Made by a program: the position numbers and the translations under genes. From Gemmobacter nectariphilus (GTDB taxonomy: Bacteria > Pseudomonadota > Alphaproteobacteria > Rhodobacterales > Rhodobacteraceae), in contig DYMU01000011.1 of NCBI GenBank assembly GCA_020721445.1, forward strand, positions 1 to 61,146: a stretch of DNA of 61,146 nt, read 5' to 3'. This document shows positions 52,966 through 61,105 of this stretch, piece by piece (the first letter of the stretch is position 1; each line of letters starts with the position of its first letter). The notes under the pieces are model-generated. The model saw only the letters and a program-made list of their open reading frames with translations, made no database searches and was not told where the DNA came from.

Positions 52966-53468
52966 AGGCTGCCTTGGCCCTGCTGGTGCTGGCGGCCTGT
53001 GTGCCAGCCACACCCGTTGCGCCGGTGATGCCCTATCGCATGGCAAGCGCGCCGATCTGGTCGAATGCGCAGCTTGACCCGGCGCGGCTGCGGGGCACTT
53101 GGCGGCAGGCGGCGGCCTTTGCCGCCACGCCGGGGGGCTGTGCGCCGGGGGGCGCGCAGATCGGCGGGCAGCCTGGCGCGCTGACCCTTGCCGCGCGGCT
53201 GTGCCTGTCGGGGCAAGAGGTGCGGCTGTCGGGGCCGCTGCTGGCAACCGGGCCGGGGCGGTTTCGCGCCGGAACGGGGGCGGGCGGGCAGGACTGGTGG
53301 GTGATCTGGGTCGATACCGATTATCGCACGCTGGCGATTGGCACACCCTCGGGCGCGTTCGGGTTCATTCTGAACCGGGGCGGCGCCTTGCCGCCTGATC
53401 GCTTTCGCGCCGCACGCGAGATCTTTGATTTCAACGGCTATGACACCCGCAGCCTGAGGCCGCTTTAG
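52953..53468 (+). CDS. Lipocalin-like lipoprotein
   Basis: 171 aa with lipobox LAAC (Cys16). The mature part has the lipocalin GxW-type start (RLRGTWRQAAAF) and WVIWVDTDYRTLAIGTPS, matching the Blc/apolipoprotein D-like group that binds hydrophobic ligands at the outer membrane. Start lies within the end of the previous lipoprotein gene. Confidence 0.75.
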   Translation: MHQLKAALALLVLAACVPATPVAPVMPYRMASAPIWSNAQLDPARLRGTWRQAAAFAATPGGCAPGGAQIGGQPGALTLAARLCLSGQEVRLSGPLLATGPGRFRAGTGAGGQDWWVIWVDTDYRTLAIGTPSGAFGFILNRGGALPPDRFRAAREIFDFNGYDTRSLRPL

Positions 53469-53481
53469 GCGACCGGGCAGC

Positions 53482-54111
53482 CTAGAGGATGCGCCGAAAG
53501 CAGGGCACATCGCCGGAATTGTCAAAGAACGGCACGCCCTGATCGGTGGCGCCGTGCAGCAGTGCGGTGACTTCGGACAGCACCACCTCGGTGATGAAGG
53601 GCAGGTCCAGCGCGCGGGCCTGAGCCAGACCGATCCAGTGCAGATGCGACAGCTCATCCCCGGCGGCGCTGAAATCGTCCGGGTCGCAGCAAAGATGGCT
53701 GGCCTGCATCAGGAAGAACCGCGCATCAAACCGGCGCGGTCGGCCCGGCGGGGTGATGGCGCGAAACACGAATCGCAAGACGGGGGCATCGGTCGGGGCG
53801 GCGATCAGCCCGGTTTCCTCGCGCAATTCGCGCAAGGCGGCCCCGGCAAGGGCACCGGGTGGCGGTGCCTCGGCGGGGCACATCGCGCGCAACCGTGCCG
53901 CGCACAGCGGCGACATCGGCAGCGGGGCGGCCCCCCCATCGCCCCCATCGCCCCCGTCGCCCGGATCGACCGCACCGCCCGGAAAGACATATTTCGACGG
54001 CATGAACGCTGCTGCCGCGCCACGCTGGCCCATCAGCACCCGCGGCCCCTGGGGGCCGGTGCGCCACAAGATCACCGTGGCCGCCGCGCGCAGGGGGCTT
54101 TGCTCACTCAC
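53482..54111 (-). CDS. NUDIX hydrolase with a Gly-Asp repeat insert
   Basis: 209 aa; GTG start in an 8-bp overlap with the DUF983 stop. Nudix box ALAGAALRELREETGL contains the intact RELREE core. A GDGGDGGDGG insert after YVFPGGAVDP is encoded by three 9-bp repeats (53935-53961), a likely slippage tract. Resembles NUDT7/NUDT8-like CoA or broad-specificity hydrolases; substrate not determined. Confidence 0.87.
   Translation of the reverse strand: MSEQSPLRAAATVILWRTGPQGPRVLMGQRGAAAAFMPSKYVFPGGAVDPGDGGDGGDGGAAPLPMSPLCAARLRAMCPAEAPPPGALAGAALRELREETGLIAAPTDAPVLRFVFRAITPPGRPRRFDARFFLMQASHLCCDPDDFSAAGDELSHLHWIGLAQARALDLPFITEVVLSEVTALLHGATDQGVPFFDNSGDVPCFRRIL
53935..53961 (-). repeat. Three 9-bp tandem repeats inside the NUDIX gene
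   Basis: CCCATCGCC, CCCATCGCC, CCCGTCGCC. In-frame units encode the Gly-Gly-Asp repeat, so copy number could vary without a frameshift. Confidence 0.75.
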
Positions 54112-54508
54112 CCGGTGTCACCGTCCCGAAACCGTGCTGGCGCCTGGCCCATTGGATGCCCACCCACATGCCTTTCAGCCGTGGCATCAGCCACAACGAC
54201 AGCCCGACAGCGCCAACCGAAACCACCGACGCCAGGATCAGCGGGTCGGGGCGATAGGCGGTGACGACATACAGGATCATCGGGGCCATCAGGTGCCCGA
54301 CGATCAGCAGGGTCAAGTAGGCCGGGCCGTCATCGGCCCGGTGATGGTGCAAGGCCTCGCCGCAGACAGCACAGCTTTCGCGCACGTTCAGATAGCCGCG
54401 CAGCATTGGCCCCGCGCCACAGTTCGGGCATCTGCCCCGCCATCCGCGCAGCATGGCCGGGCGCACCGGGCGGTCATCGGCAGGGGGGGCAGCGTTTGAC
54501 GTCATCAT
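54104..54508 (-). CDS. DUF983 family membrane protein
   Basis: 134 aa. A zinc-ribbon-like N-terminal part (RCPNCGAGPMLRGYL, ESCAVCGEAL) is followed by two membrane helices (about 65-105). This is the DUF983 pattern, often near cytochrome oxidase assembly genes in alphaproteobacteria; that context is absent here. Coupled to the NUDIX gene by an 8-bp overlap. Confidence 0.9.
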   Translation of the reverse strand: MMTSNAAPPADDRPVRPAMLRGWRGRCPNCGAGPMLRGYLNVRESCAVCGEALHHHRADDGPAYLTLLIVGHLMAPMILYVVTAYRPDPLILASVVSVGAVGLSLWLMPRLKGMWVGIQWARRQHGFGTVTPGE

Positions 54509-54541
54509 CGGACGATACCTTCTTTGCAGGGCGCGAACACC

Positions 54542-54582
54542 GGGGTTAAATCATGTAATTTCGTCACATGATTACCAACCCC
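54542..54582. promoter_or_regulatory. Long imperfect palindrome upstream of DUF983
   Basis: GGGGTT-A-AATCATGT (54542-54556) and ACATGATT-ACC-AACCCC (54566-54582) around a 9-bp spacer. The inner 8 bp are perfect. It lies 34 bp upstream of the DUF983 start, in the divergent gap to the EF-hand gene, and may be an operator. Confidence 0.45.
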
Positions 54583-54749
54583 GCGCCGGAAAGAGGAGGC
54601 CGCAGTCGGCGCTTGTGCGGCTTTGTCGCAAGATGGCCATGACGGTGTGCTGAAAAAACTGGCGACGGAAGTGATCCGCGGTGGCGTTAGACCATCACAA
54701 GGCCCAAAGCACAGCAGCGGGCCGAGGTTCAGAAAAAGGGAACAGACCG

Positions 54750-55325
54750 ATGATCGACAAGAACAAACTCTTTGGTGCGTCGCTGGTGGCTTTGGCGATT
54801 GCCCTGACCGGAAGTGTGGCTTTGGCCGAACGTGGGGATCGGATGGGTGGCGACCAGATGGGCATGGGCGGGCCGGATGCAATGGGCGGGCCGATGGCAG
54901 CCTTTGACTTTGCCGCGGTCGATGCCGACAAGGATGGCAAGATCACCCAGGCCGAGATCGACACCTATCGCGCCGCGCAGACCAAGGCGCTGGATCTGGA
55001 TGGCGACGGGCTGATGAGCGCCGAAGAGCTGACCGCGATGCAGATGAAGGGCGTGCAGGCCCGCGTCGAACAGCGCGTCAAGGCGATGATCGACCGGATG
55101 GACGGTGACAAGGACGGCAAGCTTTCGGCGGCTGAACTGGCACAGCGCCCGGTCCCGGCGATGATGTTCGACCGACTTGATGCCGACAAAGATGGCGCGC
55201 TGAGCGAGGCCGAAATCGCGGCGGCCAAAGAGCGGATGGCGAACGGCATGCAAGAGCGTGGCGAACGTTGGGATCGTGACGACCGTGGCGAGCGCGGCGG
55301 GATGCGCGGTCACGGTCGCAACTGA
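54750..55325 (+). CDS. Exported EF-hand calcium-binding protein
   Basis: 191 aa from the ATG at 54750 (AAAAAGGGAA upstream). A signal peptide ends near VALA (residue 26). Four EF-hand loops at about 58-69, 82-93, 118-129 and 144-155, each D-x-D-x-D-G type, followed by an Arg/Asp/Gly-rich tail. A Met/Gly-rich stretch after the signal could bind metal. It precedes the ECF sigma gene and is followed by a terminator. Confidence 0.85.
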   Translation: MIDKNKLFGASLVALAIALTGSVALAERGDRMGGDQMGMGGPDAMGGPMAAFDFAAVDADKDGKITQAEIDTYRAAQTKALDLDGDGLMSAEELTAMQMKGVQARVEQRVKAMIDRMDGDKDGKLSAAELAQRPVPAMMFDRLDADKDGALSEAEIAAAKERMANGMQERGERWDRDDRGERGGMRGHGRN

Positions 55326-55340
55326 TCTGACCCAGCAAAC

Positions 55341-55368
55341 AAGGGCCGCGTCCCGCGGTGCGGCCCTT
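55341..55368 (+). terminator. Hairpin terminator after the EF-hand gene
   Basis: Perfect 9-bp stem AAGGGCCGC (55341-55349) / GCGGCCCTT (55360-55368), followed by TTC. It separates the EF-hand gene from the sigma gene, probably partially. Confidence 0.65.
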
Positions 55369-55404
55369 TCGGTGCAGCCCGAAAGTCGATAAGCCAGACG
55401 CAGG

Positions 55405-56001
55405 ATGGATATGCCCCGCGACATGTTAGCCCCGCTTTCGGACGAGGCGCTTTTGGTGCTTTACGCCAATGGTGACCCTGCGGCGGCGCGGGCGTTGACG
55501 TTGCGGCTTGCCCCGCGCGCCATGGCCCATGCCGCCCGCATGCTGGGCGACAGGTCCGAGGCCGAGGATGTGGCACAAGAGGCCTTGCTGCGGCTGTGGC
55601 GGATCGCCCCCGACTGGCGGCAGGGCGAGGCGCAGGTTTCAACCTGGCTTTACCAGGTGGTGGGCAATCTGGCGACCGACCGATTGCGCGCCCGCAAACG
55701 CCGCAGGGCCGACGCGCTGGACGATGCGCCCGAACCGGCCGATGATGCGCCGGGCGTGGTGGCGGCAATGATCGAGGCCGATCGCATGGCCGCGCTGCAA
55801 TCCGCGCTGGATGCGCTGCCCGACCGGCAGCGGCAGGCGGTGGTGCTGCGCCATATCGAAGGGCTGGCCAACCCCGAAATCGCCCGGATCATGGAGATCG
55901 GGGTCGAGGCGGTGGAAAGCCTGACAGCACGCGGCAAACGCGCCTTGGTCAGCCTTCTGGCAGGCCGACGCGCGGATCTGGGATACGAGGATGCGGAGTA
56001 G
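55405..56001 (+). CDS. ECF-type RNA polymerase sigma factor
   Basis: 198 aa. Region 2: LGDRSEAEDVAQEALLRLWR and WLYQVVGNLATDRLRARKRR. Region 4: LPDRQRQAVVLRHIEGLANP then an HTH (EIARIMEIGVEAVESLTARG). The next gene begins 4 bp after the stop and encodes a small membrane protein, the usual place for an anti-sigma factor. Signal unknown; the ZraP-like gene that follows hints at metal or envelope stress. Confidence 0.9.
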   Translation: MDMPRDMLAPLSDEALLVLYANGDPAAARALTLRLAPRAMAHAARMLGDRSEAEDVAQEALLRLWRIAPDWRQGEAQVSTWLYQVVGNLATDRLRARKRRRADALDDAPEPADDAPGVVAAMIEADRMAALQSALDALPDRQRQAVVLRHIEGLANPEIARIMEIGVEAVESLTARGKRALVSLLAGRRADLGYEDAE

Positions 56002-56005
56002 AACC

Positions 56006-56362
56006 ATGACACAGCACGATGATACGCTTGAAGACCTGTTCCGCGCCGCCCGGGCCACCCCGCCGGTGGCCGACGATGATTTCATGGCCCGCGTGCTGAA
56101 CGATGCCCTCGCGGCGCAACCGGCGGCCCGGCGCATAAGACCGGCACCCCCGCGCAGCCTGTGGACCAGACTTGCCGCGGCTTTGGGGGGCGCGGTGGCG
56201 GTGGCCGGGATCGGCACCGCCGCGATGGCAGGGTTGGTGATCGGCTATGTCCAACCCGAACCGATGCTGACGCTGGCCGGATCATTCGGCGTGCAAAGCG
56301 TGGAAAGCCTTGAGCTGTTGCCGGGTTTTGACGCGCTCTTGACCGAGGATCTGATGCAATGA
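56006..56362 (+). CDS. Small membrane protein, candidate anti-sigma factor
   Basis: 118 aa from the ATG at 56006. An acidic N-terminal cytoplasmic part (DDTLEDLFRAARA, DDDFMARVLNDALAA) precedes one membrane helix (about 56-83) and a short periplasmic tail. Arrangement and neighbours fit a membrane anti-sigma factor, but no zinc-binding ASD motif is seen. Overlaps the next gene by 4 bp. Confidence 0.65.
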   Translation: MTQHDDTLEDLFRAARATPPVADDDFMARVLNDALAAQPAARRIRPAPPRSLWTRLAAALGGAVAVAGIGTAAMAGLVIGYVQPEPMLTLAGSFGVQSVESLELLPGFDALLTEDLMQ

Positions 56363-56877
56363 CCGACCTTCCCCCGCCCTTGCCAGCCCCGGCCCCGAAA
56401 TCCGGCATGGGCCTTAAAATCCTGCTGGCGGTGTCGCTGGCGCTGAACCTTGCGGTTGTCGGCACTGTGGCGGGTGCCATGTTGCGTGGCCATGACGACC
56501 ACAGGCCACCACCGTTCGCGGTGCGCGATTTCAGCTTTGGCCCCTTCACCGAGGCGCTGACCCGCGACCAGCGCCGGGCCATGCTGCGCGATTTTGCCAG
56601 CAAAGGTCCGGGCCTGCACGACATGCGCGCCCAGATGCGCGGCGATCTTGATGCGGTTCTGGCCAGTCTGCGGGCATCGCCCTTTGACCCGGCGGCATTT
56701 CAGGCGGCGGTCGTGCGGCAGGGCGAGGGCATTGCCGCGCGCACCGATGCCGCGCGCACTGCCTTGGTGACGCTGATCGTCGGCATGTCCGAAACCGAAC
56801 GGGCCGAGTTTGCCGCGCGGCTGGAAAACGCCCTGACGCGCAAGGGTGGCAAGGACAAGGACGAGCGTCGGCCCTGA
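56359..56877 (+). CDS. Periplasmic heavy-metal sensor, CpxP/ZraP-like
   Basis: 172 aa. N-terminal membrane helix (ILLAVSLALNLAVVGTVAGA), then a helical periplasmic domain with the Metal_resist-type FTEALTRDQRRAMLRDF and LVGMSETERAEFAARL-like repeats. Two His (GHDDH) just after the membrane might bind metal. Such proteins sense periplasmic metal or misfolded protein. Ends the sigma operon. Confidence 0.8.
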   Translation: MTDLPPPLPAPAPKSGMGLKILLAVSLALNLAVVGTVAGAMLRGHDDHRPPPFAVRDFSFGPFTEALTRDQRRAMLRDFASKGPGLHDMRAQMRGDLDAVLASLRASPFDPAAFQAAVVRQGEGIAARTDAARTALVTLIVGMSETERAEFAARLENALTRKGGKDKDERRP

Positions 56878-56920
56878 GCCGGCACCCCCCTGATCCAGCA
56901 CGCCCCGGTCTGCACCGGCG

Positions 56921-58318
56921 TCAGGCGGCGCTGCAACTCAGGGTAATCTGATTGCGTCCCGCCTGTTTTGACAGCAACAGCGCCCGGTCGGCGCGGTCAA
57001 TCACCTCGGTCATCAGGTCAGACCCGGTCTGGCGCTGGTGCGGCGGCAGATCGTCGGACAGCGCCAGACCGATCGAGACGGTGACCTGCAATGCCTCGCC
57101 CCCCGGCAGCAGGATCGGTCGTTCCTGAATGTGCTGGCACAGGCGGCTGCCGATGGCCCGCGCGTCGGCAAGGCCGGTGGCGGGCAGGGCGATCAGAAAC
57201 TCTTCGCCACCGATGCGCGCCAGCAGATCGTCGCTGCGCAGGTTGGCGGCAAGCCTTTGGCTGACCTCACGCAAGACATGGTCGCCTGCGGCATGGCCGA
57301 AACGGTCATTGACCGATTTGAAGCGGTCGATATCGGCGATCATCACCGCCAGCCCGATCTTGCCGGCACAGGCCTGATCGGCCATCACCGAAAGCCGGGC
57401 CGTGGCATAGCGCCGATTGTACAGCCCGGTCAGCGGGTCCACCATCGCCAGACGCAAGCCGTCTTGCAGCTGTTCACGCCGCACATCCGCCCGCCGTTTG
57501 CGGCGCATCACGCTGCGCAGGCGCATGGCGACCTCGGCCATTGTCATCTCGGCGGAAACAAGGGCGTTGGCCCCCATGTCATAGGCCATCAACGCCTCGG
57601 GCGGCAGGCGGGGCCCGGTCATCAGGCAAATCCCGGCATGGCGGGTGGCGGTGCGGCTGCGCAGGTCCGACACCTGCCGCAGCGCCCGGTCAAGCTGCGC
57701 GCCGGTTGCGTCGATCATGTAGACATCGGCACCCGGACGCCCCGGCTCAACCTCGCTCAGCGTGTCCGATTGGCCCAGCACCACCATGCGGTCGCGGATC
57801 AGCGTCGCCAGATCCCGCCGCAGCCTAAGTGCGACGTCCGGCCGGTCGGTGACCAGCGCCAGCACGCCCGGTTGCGAAAACTCGGCCCCCGGTTCGGCAA
57901 GGCCGAACATCAGCGGATCATGGCCTTCGGTCAGATCGGCCATCTCTTGACGACTGCGCAACAGATTGCGCACCCGGGCCATCAGCAGATCGTCATCATA
58001 GGGTTTGAAAAACACATCATCCGCCCCAGCGGCAAAGGCCGACAGCCGGTCTTCCAGCAGGGTTGAAGACGACACCACGACCACCGGAATATCACGGGTG
58101 GCGGGGTCTTCGCGCAGGTGGCGGATGACCTCGACCCCCGGCAGATCGGGCAACGTCAGGTCCAGCAAGATCAGGTCAGGGTGTTCGCTGCGGGCGATGC
58201 GCAGGCAATCCATCCCGCTGGCGGCCATCAGGGGCCGATAACAGGCCGCGCCAAGTTTGACCTTGAACACAATCCGGTTTGTTGCCACGTCGTCTACAAT
58301 GAGTATCTTGCCATCCAT
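56921..58318 (-). CDS. PleD-like diguanylate cyclase (REC-REC-GGDEF)
   Basis: 465 aa from the ATG at 58318. First receiver intact (ILIVDD, phosphoacceptor Asp53 in LLDLTLPD, Lys in FFKPYDDD). A second, degenerate receiver covers about 150-275. The C-terminal GGDEF domain has RIGGEEF and, five residues before it, the RSDD inhibitory-site (RxxD). It makes cyclic di-GMP from GTP when phosphorylated. The DUF3572 gene diverges from it, as in other alphaproteobacteria. Confidence 0.92.
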   Translation of the reverse strand: MDGKILIVDDVATNRIVFKVKLGAACYRPLMAASGMDCLRIARSEHPDLILLDLTLPDLPGVEVIRHLREDPATRDIPVVVVSSSTLLEDRLSAFAAGADDVFFKPYDDDLLMARVRNLLRSRQEMADLTEGHDPLMFGLAEPGAEFSQPGVLALVTDRPDVALRLRRDLATLIRDRMVVLGQSDTLSEVEPGRPGADVYMIDATGAQLDRALRQVSDLRSRTATRHAGICLMTGPRLPPEALMAYDMGANALVSAEMTMAEVAMRLRSVMRRKRRADVRREQLQDGLRLAMVDPLTGLYNRRYATARLSVMADQACAGKIGLAVMIADIDRFKSVNDRFGHAAGDHVLREVSQRLAANLRSDDLLARIGGEEFLIALPATGLADARAIGSRLCQHIQERPILLPGGEALQVTVSIGLALSDDLPPHQRQTGSDLMTEVIDRADRALLLSKQAGRNQITLSCSAA

Positions 58319-58454
58319 GACGGATACCCTGCCCAAGGTCACCTTTCCTGTGATGCTACCTTTTGGTTAAGAAATCCTTGCCAAACTAGTAAGGGATTCC
58401 GTTCCATTCTTGTAAAACTGTCGCTAACCTGTCGACAACCATGGGGATAACGCA

Positions 58455-58736
58455 ATGTATCGGCAGGATTCCGCTGAAATGCTGGCGTTGCAGGCGCTGG
58501 GCTGGCTGGTGGCCAACGAAGATTTGCTGCCGGTGTTTCTGGGGTCCACCGGGGTTGCGCCGTCCGAGCTTGCCGAACGCGCGACGGATGCCGATTTTCT
58601 GGGATCGGTTCTGGATTTCATCTTGATGGACGATGCTTGGGTGATCGGCTTTTGCGACTCGGCGGGGCTGCGCTATGAGGCACCGATGCAGGCCCGCGCC
58701 GCCCTGCCGGGGGGCGCGGTCGAGCATTGGACGTGA
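58455..58736 (+). CDS. DUF3572 family protein
   Basis: 93 aa. The family pattern is clear: DSAEMLALQALGWLVANEDL, FLGSTGVAPSEL, DADFLGSVLDFILMDDAWVI. Helical, cytosolic, function unknown; conserved in alphaproteobacteria next to divK/pleD-type genes. Confidence 0.88.
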   Translation: MYRQDSAEMLALQALGWLVANEDLLPVFLGSTGVAPSELAERATDADFLGSVLDFILMDDAWVIGFCDSAGLRYEAPMQARAALPGGAVEHWT

Positions 58737-58755
58737 TGCAAGGGGAACACAGCGC

Positions 58756-59448
58756 GTGATACACGGGGTCATCTTCGACAAGGACGGCACGCTGTTCGAT
58801 TTTCGCCGCAGTTGGGGGGCGTGGGCAACCGGCTTCCTGCGCCAGATCGCCCGCGAAGAGGGCCATGCCGCGGCGCTGGGGCAGGCCATCGGCTTTGATC
58901 TGGCGACGGGGGTATTTGCGCCCGACAGCCCGGTGATTGCGGCCACAGCCGCCGATATCGCGGCGGCGCTGGCACCCTTGCTGCCGGGGCAAAGTCTGGC
59001 CAGTGTCGAAGACCGGATCAACGCCGCCGCAACCCTGGCCGTGATGGTGCCCGCCGTGCCGTTGCGCCCGCTGTTGCAGGGCCTGCGCGCCGGTGGCCTG
59101 CGGCTGGGTCTGGCCACCAATGATACCGAAGCACCCGCCCGCGCGCATCTGGCAGCGCATGACCTGACGGATCTGTTCGATTTCGTCGCAGGCCACGATT
59201 CCGGCCATGGCGCCAAGCCCGGTCCCGGCATGTGTCTGGCCTTTGCGCAGGCCACGGGCCTGTCGCCGGGCCGGGTGGTGATGGTGGGCGACAGCTTGCA
59301 CGACCTGCACGCCGGGCGCGCGGCGGGGATGATCTGCGTCGCGGTGCTGACCGGGGTGGCCCCGGCGGCGGTGCTTGGCCCGCATGCCGATGCGGTCTTG
59401 CCCGATATCGGCGCACTGCCCGGCTGGCTTGCGACGCGCGCTGGCTGA
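58756..59448 (+). CDS. HAD-family phosphatase (phosphoglycolate phosphatase-like)
   Basis: 230 aa from the GTG at 58756 (AGGGGAA upstream). HAD motif I is FDKDGTLFDF, motif II GLATNDTE, motif III Lys in GAKPGPG and motif IV MVGDSLHDL. The cap lies between I and II. It resembles Gph-type phosphatases, though the substrate is not fixed by sequence. It starts 19 bp after DUF3572. Confidence 0.87.
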   Translation: MIHGVIFDKDGTLFDFRRSWGAWATGFLRQIAREEGHAAALGQAIGFDLATGVFAPDSPVIAATAADIAAALAPLLPGQSLASVEDRINAAATLAVMVPAVPLRPLLQGLRAGGLRLGLATNDTEAPARAHLAAHDLTDLFDFVAGHDSGHGAKPGPGMCLAFAQATGLSPGRVVMVGDSLHDLHAGRAAGMICVAVLTGVAPAAVLGPHADAVLPDIGALPGWLATRAG

Positions 59449-59548
59449 AAACGACGCAGTCACGTCGCCCGCATAGTGCCAATTGCCGCCTGCTTTCGTC
59501 CATCCTGCGCCCAGTCGCCCGCGATGGCGATCGTCAGGGGGATGCGTG

Positions 59549-61105
59549 ATGAAGGACGATCAAACCCGCAAGCGCCGTGCCGGGGGCCGCGCGGGCAACA
59601 AGGCGCGGGCAGGTTCGGCGGTGATCGACCAGATGCCCTGGCGCATCCCGGTCAACCCCGACCGGCCGACCGAACCCCTGGATGCCGAAGGCGTGCAGCG
59701 CATCCACCGCGGTGCGATGAAGATCCTGTCCGAGATCGGGATCGAGTTCCTGAATCCCGAAGCGGTCGGGATCTTGCGCAAAGCGGGCTGCATCGTGAAC
59801 GGCACCAACGTGCGCATGGACGAAGCCTTTGTGATGGAAATGCTGGGCCACGCGCCTGCGACGTTCACCATCACCCCGCGCAACCCTGCGCGCGAGGTGA
59901 TCATGGGCGGCAAGCACATGCTGTTTGTCAGTGTAAGCTCGCCCCCCAACGCCTGGGATCTGGAGCGCGGCAAACGCAGTGGCGATTTCCAGACGTTCAA
60001 GGAGTTCATGAAGCTGACGCAGTATTTCAACTGCATCCACATTGCGGGCGGCTATCCGGTTGAACCGATCGACATTCACGCCTCAGTCCGGCATCTGGAC
60101 TGCCTGCATGAAAAGCTGACGCTGACCGACAAGGTGGTGCACACCTACAGCCTTGGGGCCGAGCGGGTGGAAGACGTGATGGAGATGGTGCGCCTTGCGG
60201 GCGGCCTGACCCATGCCGAGTTCGATGCCAAACCCCGGATGTATACCAACATCAACTCGGTCAGTCCCTTGAAGCATGATTTCCCGATGCTGGATGGCGC
60301 GATGCGACTGGCGCGGCGCGGCCAACCCGTGGTGGTGACGCCGTTCACGCTGGCGGGGGCGATGGCCCCGGTCACCATGGCGGGGGCAGTCGCGCTGTCA
60401 CTGGCCGAGGCTTTGGCAGCGGTGGCCTTGCTGCAATACATCAAGCCGGGCTGTCCAGTGGCGATTGGTACCTTTACCAGCAACGTCGACATGAAGTCGG
60501 GCGCGCCTGCCTTTGGCACGCCGGAATACATGCGCGCCACGCAGATGACCGGACAGTTGGTGCGCCACTACAAACTGCCCTTGCGGTCATCAGGCGTCTG
60601 CGCCGCCAACGTGCCCGATGGCCAGGCGATGTGGGAAACCTCGAACAGCCTGTGGGCGGCGGTGCAAAGTCGGACGAACATGGTCTATCACGCGGCGGGC
60701 TGGCTGGAGGGCGGGCTGATCGCATCCCCCGAAAAGTTCGTGATGGATTGCGAAGTGCTGCAAATGATCCAGCGCTATTTTGAGGACGCCACCTTCGCCA
60801 CCTCTGACGACGACATCGCGCTGGATGCCATCCGCGAGGTCGGGCCGTCGGGGCATTACTTCGGCTGCCAGCACACGCAAGACCGCTATCAGACCGCCTT
60901 CTATGCCCCCTTTGTCAGCGATTGGCGCAATTATGAGGCCTGGGAGCAGGATGGCGCGGTGGAAACGCCAGAACGCGCGCACCGCATCTACAAACAGATA
61001 TTGGCCGAGTTCGAGGCCCCCGCCATGGATCACACCGCGTGCGAGGAATTGACCCGCTTCGTCGCACGGCGCAAGCAAGAGGGCGGGGCGCCAACCGATT
61101 TCTGA
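59549..61105 (+). CDS. MttB superfamily methyltransferase, non-pyrrolysine
   Basis: 518 aa from the ATG at 59549. Trimethylamine methyltransferase fold, with HRGAMKILSEIGIEFLNPEAV near the start, TPFTLAGAMAPVTMAGAVAL in the centre and HYFGCQHTQDRY near the end. The frame has no internal TAG, so no pyrrolysine; such proteins (MtgB-like) demethylate glycine betaine or other quaternary amines and pass the methyl group to a corrinoid protein. No corrinoid protein is next to it within the window. Basic N-terminal tail (RKRRAGGRAGNK). Confidence 0.85.
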   Translation: MKDDQTRKRRAGGRAGNKARAGSAVIDQMPWRIPVNPDRPTEPLDAEGVQRIHRGAMKILSEIGIEFLNPEAVGILRKAGCIVNGTNVRMDEAFVMEMLGHAPATFTITPRNPAREVIMGGKHMLFVSVSSPPNAWDLERGKRSGDFQTFKEFMKLTQYFNCIHIAGGYPVEPIDIHASVRHLDCLHEKLTLTDKVVHTYSLGAERVEDVMEMVRLAGGLTHAEFDAKPRMYTNINSVSPLKHDFPMLDGAMRLARRGQPVVVTPFTLAGAMAPVTMAGAVALSLAEALAAVALLQYIKPGCPVAIGTFTSNVDMKSGAPAFGTPEYMRATQMTGQLVRHYKLPLRSSGVCAANVPDGQAMWETSNSLWAAVQSRTNMVYHAAGWLEGGLIASPEKFVMDCEVLQMIQRYFEDATFATSDDDIALDAIREVGPSGHYFGCQHTQDRYQTAFYAPFVSDWRNYEAWEQDGAVETPERAHRIYKQILAEFEAPAMDHTACEELTRFVARRKQEGGAPTDF

